Shown: positions 6,572-9,694 of the stretch, piece by piece
Layout of the letters: every line of letters begins with the position of its first letter
Numbering within the stretch: the stretch's first letter is position 1
From: a bacterium
Lineage (GTDB): Bacteria > UBP18 > UBA7526
Direction: 5' to 3'
NCBI GenBank assembly: GCA_030615855.1
Contig: JAUWYL010000032.1
Span: forward strand, 1 to 9,694
DNA length: 9,694 nucleotides
The notes under the pieces: model-generated
Database searches by the model: none
The model's input: only the letters and a program-made list of their open reading frames with translations
What the model was told of the DNA's origin: nothing
Program-made: the position numbers and the translations under genes

Positions 6572-6615
6572 CTTCTCACCTGCTCACTTTCTCACTTTCC
6601 TACTCTTTACTACTT
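6568..6615. repeat. 8-bp tandem repeat array that forms the whole rny-ymdB junction
   Basis: Plus-strand octamers from 6568 are TCACCTTC, TCACCTGC, TCACTTTC, TCACTTTC, CTACTCTT and TACTACTT. They run without interruption from the ymdB start codon (CAC at 6569-6571, GTG on the minus strand) to the rny stop codon (CTA at 6610-6612). The coding strand reads as GAAAGTGA-like units, and one unit supplies the AGGTGA ribosome binding site of ymdB. It is the same family as 4937-4976. Confidence 0.8.
6576..6581 (-). promoter_or_regulatory. Ribosome binding site of ymdB, formed by the octamer array
   Basis: AGGTGA on the minus strand lies 4 nt before the GTG start at 6571. Both are repeat units, so a change in unit number or sequence would alter translation initiation. 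Confidence 0.55.
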
Positions 6616-8184
6616 CGCGTATTCTATGACCCTCCTCTCCCGAATGACGGTCACTTTTATCTGTCCCGGGTATTCCAGTTCCTTCTCAATTTTCTTACTT
6701 ATATCTCTTGCTAACTGGGCCGCCTGGGCATCGTCAACCTTCTCTACCTCCACCATAATCCTTATCTCTCTTCCTGCCTGAATAGCATAGGACTTCTGGA
6801 TCCCGGGAAAGGAGTCAGCGATATCCTCTAATCTCTCCAGCCTCTTGACATAGCTTTCCAGGGTCTCCCTTCTCATCCCCGGTCGGGAGGCAGAGATGGC
6901 ATCTGCTGCTAGAACCAAGACCGCTTCCACGCTCTTGGGTTCCACTTCCTCATGATGACTAACGATGGCTTGGATGACTCCCGGGGATTCCCGGTATCTT
7001 CTCGCCAGGTCGGCTCCAATCCGGGCATGGGTACCCTCTACCTCATGGTCCACCGCCTTCCCTATGTCATGGAGTAATCCCGCCCTCTTGGCCACCTTGC
7101 CCTGGGCTCCCAGTTCTGCGGCCATCATCCCGGCAAGATGGGCCACCTCCTTGGAATGCTCCAGGACATTCTGACCATAACTCGTCCGATACTTCAGCCT
7201 CCCTAGGAGCTTAAGCTCCTCTGGATGAAGGTTGGAAACCCCGACCTCAAGAGCCGTCTCTTGCCCCACTTTTCTTATGGTGGTCTCCATCTCCCTCTTC
7301 GCTCTGCCCACCATCTCCTCAATCCTGGCGGGCTGAATTCTGCCATCAGCGATTAGCCTTTTTAAGGCGATCTTGGCGATCTCCCTCCTCACGGGGTCGA
7401 AACTAGAGAGCACTACCGCTTCTGGGGTATCATCAACGATTAAGTCAACCCCGGTGGCGGCCTCAAAGGCCCTGATGTTCCTTCCCTCCCGACCAATGAT
7501 CCTTCCCTTCATCTCATCTGAAGGAAGGGAGACGGTAGAGACTGTGGTCTCTGTGGTATACTCTGGAGCGCACCTCTGAATGGCGGTAGAGATAATCTCC
7601 CTCGCTTTCCTATCCGCTTCCTCCCTTGCTTTATCCAAAGCGGTCTTAATCACCATTGCTTGCTCCTGAGTCATCTCTCTCTTTAGATTAGCAAGGAGCA
7701 TTCCCTTTGCTTCTTCCCTGGTTAGTCCGGATAGTCTCTCCAGGTTCTTTCTCTCTTCCTCCATAGTAGCCTTCAGGCTCTCCTCCTTTAAAGTAAGGGA
7801 CTTCTCCCTTGCCAGGATTTGATTAACCTTGAAGTTGAGATCCTTCTCCTTCTTCTCCAGTAGGTCAACCTTGCGGTTTAGTTCTTCCTCTTTTCTGGAG
7901 AGTTCTCGAGAAAGTCTTTCTATCTCCTGGCGTCTGGTTTTAGTTCTTTTCTCAAACTCTACCTCCTGCTTATGAGAGATATCTTTTGTTTCCAGGAGGG
8001 CCTCTCTTCTTTTGGCCTCTGCTTCCCTTTTGGCTTCCTCTAAAATTTTCTCTGCTTCTTTTTTGGCTGCTCCCAGGCGTATCCGGGTGATCTTCTGCCC
8101 GACTAAAAATCCTACCAGGAGGACACCTACTAGGCAGAGGAATAAGGCAATGGCAGGACCAAAAATCTCCCAATTAATGATCAT
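6610..8184 (-). CDS. rny: Ribonuclease Y
   Basis: RNase Y is a membrane-anchored endoribonuclease that starts bulk mRNA decay in many bacteria lacking RNase E. The 524 residues follow the family layout: a short N-terminus, one membrane segment (about 8-28, [20 protein letters not shown]), a long Lys/Glu/Arg-rich coiled coil (about 36-150), a KH domain with [12 protein letters not shown] (227-238), and an HD domain with LEHSKEV (341-347), LLHDIGK (370-376; the H372-D373 metal pair), SHHEE (409-413) and AADAIS (426-431). The C-terminal region ends [12 protein letters not shown] as usual. The ATG at 8184 has a strong AGGAGG 6 nt upstream. The gene is followed by ymdB, its frequent partner, across an 8-bp repeat array that begins at its stop codon. 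The 176-bp upstream leader contains a large inverted repeat. Confidence 0.98.
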   Translation of the reverse strand: MIINWEIFGPAIALFLCLVGVLLVGFLVGQKITRIRLGAAKKEAEKILEEAKREAEAKRREALLETKDISHKQEVEFEKRTKTRRQEIERLSRELSRKEEELNRKVDLLEKKEKDLNFKVNQILAREKSLTLKEESLKATMEEERKNLERLSGLTREEAKGMLLANLKREMTQEQAMVIKTALDKAREEADRKAREIISTAIQRCAPEYTTETTVSTVSLPSDEMKGRIIGREGRNIRAFEAATGVDLIVDDTPEAVVLSSFDPVRREIAKIALKRLIADGRIQPARIEEMVGRAKREMETTIRKVGQETALEVGVSNLHPEELKLLGRLKYRTSYGQNVLEHSKEVAHLAGMMAAELGAQGKVAKRAGLLHDIGKAVDHEVEGTHARIGADLARRYRESPGVIQAIVSHHEEVEPKSVEAVLVLAADAISASRPGMRRETLESYVKRLERLEDIADSFPGIQKSYAIQAGREIRIMVEVEKVDDAQAAQLARDISKKIEKELEYPGQIKVTVIRERRVIEYAK

Positions 8185-8190
8185 CTATCT

Positions 8191-8196
8191 CCTCCT
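8191..8196 (-). promoter_or_regulatory. Strong ribosome binding site of rny
   Basis: AGGAGG on the minus strand lies 6 nt before the ATG at 8184. It is the best Shine-Dalgarno sequence in the window. Confidence 0.85.
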
Positions 8197-8201
8197 TTTC
8201 A

Positions 8202-8300
8202 TCACAGATTCACCCCGCACCTTTGCCTTTTTGAGAAACGATTTCTAAAAAGGTGCGGGGTTCACACAGATTGATTACAGATTTCCGCAGATCACAGATA
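8202..8300. repeat. CACAGATT repeat region in the rny leader, split by an inverted-repeat element
   Basis: Copies or near copies of CACAGATT occur at 8203-8210, 8265-8272, 8275-8283 (TACAGATTT) and 8293-8300 (CACAGATA). The first and second are separated by the inverted-repeat element at 8214-8260. Removing the element and one TTCAC gives two CACAGATT units spaced by 2 bp, the expected tandem arrangement. Confidence 0.6.
8209..8265. mobile_element. Small inverted-repeat (MITE-like) element, copy A, with 5-bp flanking direct repeats
   Basis: The element body is 8214-8260 (47 bp): CCCGCACCTTT at the left end, AAAGGTGCGGGG at the right, and a 24-nt centre containing a smaller AGAAA/TTTCT stem. 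It is flanked by TTCAC at 8209-8213 and 8261-8265. Counting the first flanking base, the arms pair perfectly over 12 bp (8213-8224 with 8249-8260). It interrupts a CACAGATT array and lies 16 nt upstream of the rny ribosome binding site. It encodes no protein, so any mobility would depend on a transposase elsewhere. Confidence 0.7.
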
Positions 8301-8313
8301 ATGAAAATAATTA

Positions 8314-8342
8314 ATTATAATTCGCGTAGATTCGCGTCTTGA
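8314..8342 (-). promoter_or_regulatory. Weak candidate promoter for rny
   Basis: On the minus strand TATAAT (8314-8319) is a perfect -10 hexamer. A 17-bp spacer separates it from TCAAGA (8337-8342), which matches only three of six positions of the -35 consensus. It lies in the 176-bp gap upstream of rny, the most plausible place for an internal promoter in the window. The AT-rich context makes a chance match possible. Confidence 0.25.
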
Positions 8343-8397
8343 TTATCTTTCGTTTCTGCTTTACAGTTCGCGTAGATTCGCGTCAATGATTCGCGTC
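8321..8397. repeat. 18-bp direct repeat (two exact copies and a partial) at the 3' end of the cyclo-ligase gene
   Basis: On the minus strand the unit is GACGCGAATCTACGCGAA, itself two near-identical halves. Exact copies lie at 8321-8338 and 8367-8384, with a partial GACGCGAA at 8390-8397. The second copy and the partial one are translated as the end of the cyclo-ligase (TRIIDANLRE); the first lies in the intergenic region. Confidence 0.85.
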
Positions 8398-8933
8398 TCT
8401 GTTATCACCTTCGAAACCCTTCTATCGTGTTTCTTGCCAGAAATATTTTTTACCACCTGAAAGTTATAGGCCAGCCCAATCAATGGGATTCTTTTGGGGA
8501 TTTTTCTTAAGAAGCGATCGTAGTATCCCAGCCCATATCCTACCCTTCTCCCTTTTAGGTCAAAGGCAATCCCCGGAAGGATGACCAGATCGATCCCTTT
8601 GGGTGTTGCCTTCTTAGAGGCTTCTTTAGGCTCCAGGATGCCAAAGCTTCCCTTTTCTACATCCTTCTCCAGGTCTTTAATCTCACCCAGGTAGATCTCC
8701 CTTCTCCTTACCCTGGGAAGGAGGACTCTCTTTCCTTTCCTGAGGGCCTCCTCCATCATCTCTTTTGTCTTTACCTCGCTCCCTTTTGAGTAGTAGAAGA
8801 GGATGGTATGGGCCTCTTTAAACTCCTTCAGAGAGAAGAGCCTCTTCTTTATTCTGTGGCTCTTCTTCTTTCTTAGATCTTCTGGTTCTTTATCTCTTCT
8901 TGTTAATATCCTCTTTCGCAGGCTTTCCTTCAT
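8361..8933 (-). CDS. ygfA: 5-formyltetrahydrofolate cyclo-ligase
   Basis: This enzyme converts 5-formyl-THF to 5,10-methenyl-THF with ATP hydrolysis and returns stored folate to the pool used by FolD, encoded three genes downstream. At 190 residues it has the normal length. Family features are the basic N-terminal helix KESLRKRILTRRD, YYSKGSEVKT (47-56), the LPRV segment (72-75), ILPGIAFD (118-125) and the ATP-binding GYGLGYYDRFL (132-142, the GxGxGYYDR signature), then HDRRVSKVITE (169-179). The ATG at 8933 overlaps the TGA of rarA by 4 bp (ATGA). The start codon lies in a 5-bp direct repeat bordering an inverted-repeat element, whose arm provides AAAGG as a possible ribosome binding site. 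The last ~10 residues (TRIIDANLREL) are encoded by an 18-bp repeat family that recurs just outside the gene, so the tail is probably acquired. Confidence 0.94.
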   Translation of the reverse strand: MKESLRKRILTRRDKEPEDLRKKKSHRIKKRLFSLKEFKEAHTILFYYSKGSEVKTKEMMEEALRKGKRVLLPRVRRREIYLGEIKDLEKDVEKGSFGILEPKEASKKATPKGIDLVILPGIAFDLKGRRVGYGLGYYDRFLRKIPKRIPLIGLAYNFQVVKNISGKKHDRRVSKVITETRIIDANLREL

Positions 8934-8988
8934 CCCGCACCTTTTTTTGTATCCATCTTCTGCTCCTGCCCAAAGGTGCGGGGTTCAT
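8929..8988. mobile_element. Small inverted-repeat (MITE-like) element, copy B, with 5-bp flanking direct repeats, inside the rarA 3' end
   Basis: The body is 8934-8983 (50 bp): CCCGCACCTTT at the left, AAAGGTGCGGGG at the right, the same ends as copy A. The 27-nt centre differs from copy A. Flanking direct repeats are TTCAT at 8929-8933 and 8984-8988. It is translated as the last residues of RarA (PRTFGQEQKMDTKKGAG) and brings the stop codon. The left direct repeat contains the ATG of the cyclo-ligase. Confidence 0.7.
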
Positions 8989-9694
8989 CTTCAACAATTC
9001 CTTCCCATTCTTCTAATCTCTTCTTTATTCTCGCCTCATAGCCATGTTCCGTGGGCCAATAATATCTTACTTTCTTGGGAAGATATTTTTGCTTGACATA
9101 CCCTCCCTTATATTCATGAGCATACTTATATCCCTTTCCATAACCCAACTTCTTCGCTCCTTCATAATGGGCGTTCTTGAGATGTTTGGGCACTAAAAGG
9201 GTTCTTTTCTCCTCAATATCCTTCAGGGCCTTCTCGATGCCCAGGTAGCTGGCATTCGATTTGGGGGCCGTGGCTATATAGATCGCTGCCTGAGCTAAGG
9301 GGATCCTGGCCTCTGGTAGACCGATAGATTCTGCCGCCCCTAAGGCCGCCTGGGCTAAGACTAAAGCCTGGGGATCGGCATTCCCCACATCCTCACTGGC
9401 ACAGATAACAATCCTTCTTGCGATGAACCTTGGATCCTCTCCGGCAGAGATCATCTTGGCCAGCCAGTATAATGTAGCATCTGGATCAGAGCCCCTCATA
9501 CTCTTAATGAAGGCCGATATGGTATCGTAGTGCTCGTCCTCGCCCCTATCATACCTCAGGGCCTTCTTCTGAATGGACTCCTGGGCCACCTCAAGATTGA
9601 AATCGATTATTCCTTCCTTATCTGGTTTAGTAGTCATGACCCCCAGTTCCAAGGCGTTCAAGGCTTTTCGGGCATCCCCATCACAATAGGTGGC
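8930..9694 (-). CDS. rarA: RarA/MgsA family replication-associated recombination ATPase (partial, N-terminus off the window)
   Basis: RarA (MgsA, eukaryotic WRNIP1) is a clamp-loader-like AAA+ ATPase acting at stalled replication forks. The frame is open from the right edge, giving 254 residues of a protein usually 420-450 long, so the Walker A/B part lies outside. Visible are the sensor-2 stretch GDARKALNALE just inside the edge, EHYDTISAFIKSMRGSDPDA, LYWLAKMISAGEDPRFIARR, the SEDVGNADPQAL block, and the C-terminal tetramerisation region with YKYAHEYKGGYVKQKYLP. An apparent start at 9661 is internal, because the conserved sequence continues to the edge. The last ~18 residues after GIVEDE come from an inverted-repeat element. 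Removing it with one direct repeat would give the tail DEGKPAKEDINKKR ending at 8890-8892. The stop overlaps the cyclo-ligase start by 4 bp. Confidence 0.95.
   Translation of the reverse strand, partial: ATYCDGDARKALNALELGVMTTKPDKEGIIDFNLEVAQESIQKKALRYDRGEDEHYDTISAFIKSMRGSDPDATLYWLAKMISAGEDPRFIARRIVICASEDVGNADPQALVLAQAALGAAESIGLPEARIPLAQAAIYIATAPKSNASYLGIEKALKDIEEKRTLLVPKHLKNAHYEGAKKLGYGKGYKYAHEYKGGYVKQKYLPKKVRYYWPTEHGYEARIKKRLEEWEGIVEDEPRTFGQEQKMDTKKGAG

Noticed and set aside
8213-8260. Rho-independent terminator after the cyclo-ligase gene
   Set aside because: On the transcribed strand the T run lies within the loop rather than after the second arm, and the stem is just upstream of the rny ribosome binding site. 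A repeated element explains it better.
8803-9096. Plus-strand reading frame across the cyclo-ligase/rarA junction
   Set aside because: It is antisense to two well-supported genes, runs through the inverted-repeat element and has no recognisable domain.
8930-9661. RarA-like protein starting at 9661 as a complete short gene
   Set aside because: The frame continues to the right edge with conserved residues (ATYCDGDARKAL), so the start at 9661 is internal and the gene is partial.

Overview
The window is a stretch of ordinary bacterial housekeeping genes, all on the minus strand and tightly packed. Read 5' to 3' on that strand (right to left) the order is: C-terminal part of rarA/mgsA (cut by the right edge), 5-formyltetrahydrofolate cyclo-ligase, rny (RNase Y), ymdB-type phosphodiesterase, folD, dxs, tlyA, nadK, a small 2x[4Fe-4S] ferredoxin subunit, and the alpha subunit of a 2-oxoacid:ferredoxin oxidoreductase (VorB type, cut by the left edge). 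No RNA gene, CRISPR array, complete insertion sequence or prophage gene was recognised, and no plus-strand gene is credible.

The organism is a bacterium, probably anaerobic: it has a ferredoxin-linked 2-oxoacid oxidoreductase and makes isoprenoids through the DXP route. The rny-ymdB pair and the folD...dxs-tlyA-nadK run resemble Firmicutes and several deep-branching or uncultured phyla. Short repeats scattered at gene junctions are reminiscent of uncultivated groundwater or subsurface lineages. A phylum cannot be named from this window alone.

The genes probably form one or two long transcripts. Overlaps or touching codons occur at rarA/cyclo-ligase (4 bp), ymdB/folD (13 bp), dxs/tlyA (19 bp) and tlyA/nadK (1 bp). 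The functions fall into folate one-carbon metabolism (cyclo-ligase, FolD), RNA processing and modification (RNase Y, YmdB, TlyA), isoprenoid and cofactor supply (Dxs, NAD kinase), DNA repair (RarA) and ferredoxin-linked oxidation of branched-chain or other 2-oxoacids.

The unusual content lies in the junctions, not the proteins. Almost every gap that is not a direct overlap holds a short repeat: 7-bp arrays (376-412, 1067-1100, 1349-1383, 1387-1419), 8-bp arrays (4937-4976 and 6568-6615), an 18-bp direct repeat (8321-8338 and 8367-8384), a CACAGATT array (8202-8300), and two copies of a 47-50 bp inverted-repeat element (8214-8260 and 8934-8983), each flanked by a 5-bp direct repeat. Several of these reach into genes: an in-frame 13-residue insert in VorB, new C-terminal tails on RarA, the cyclo-ligase and FolD, the stop codons of nadK, folD and rny, and the start codon of ymdB. 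In both copies of the inverted-repeat element, removing the element plus one direct repeat restores a sensible sequence, which supports recent mobility.
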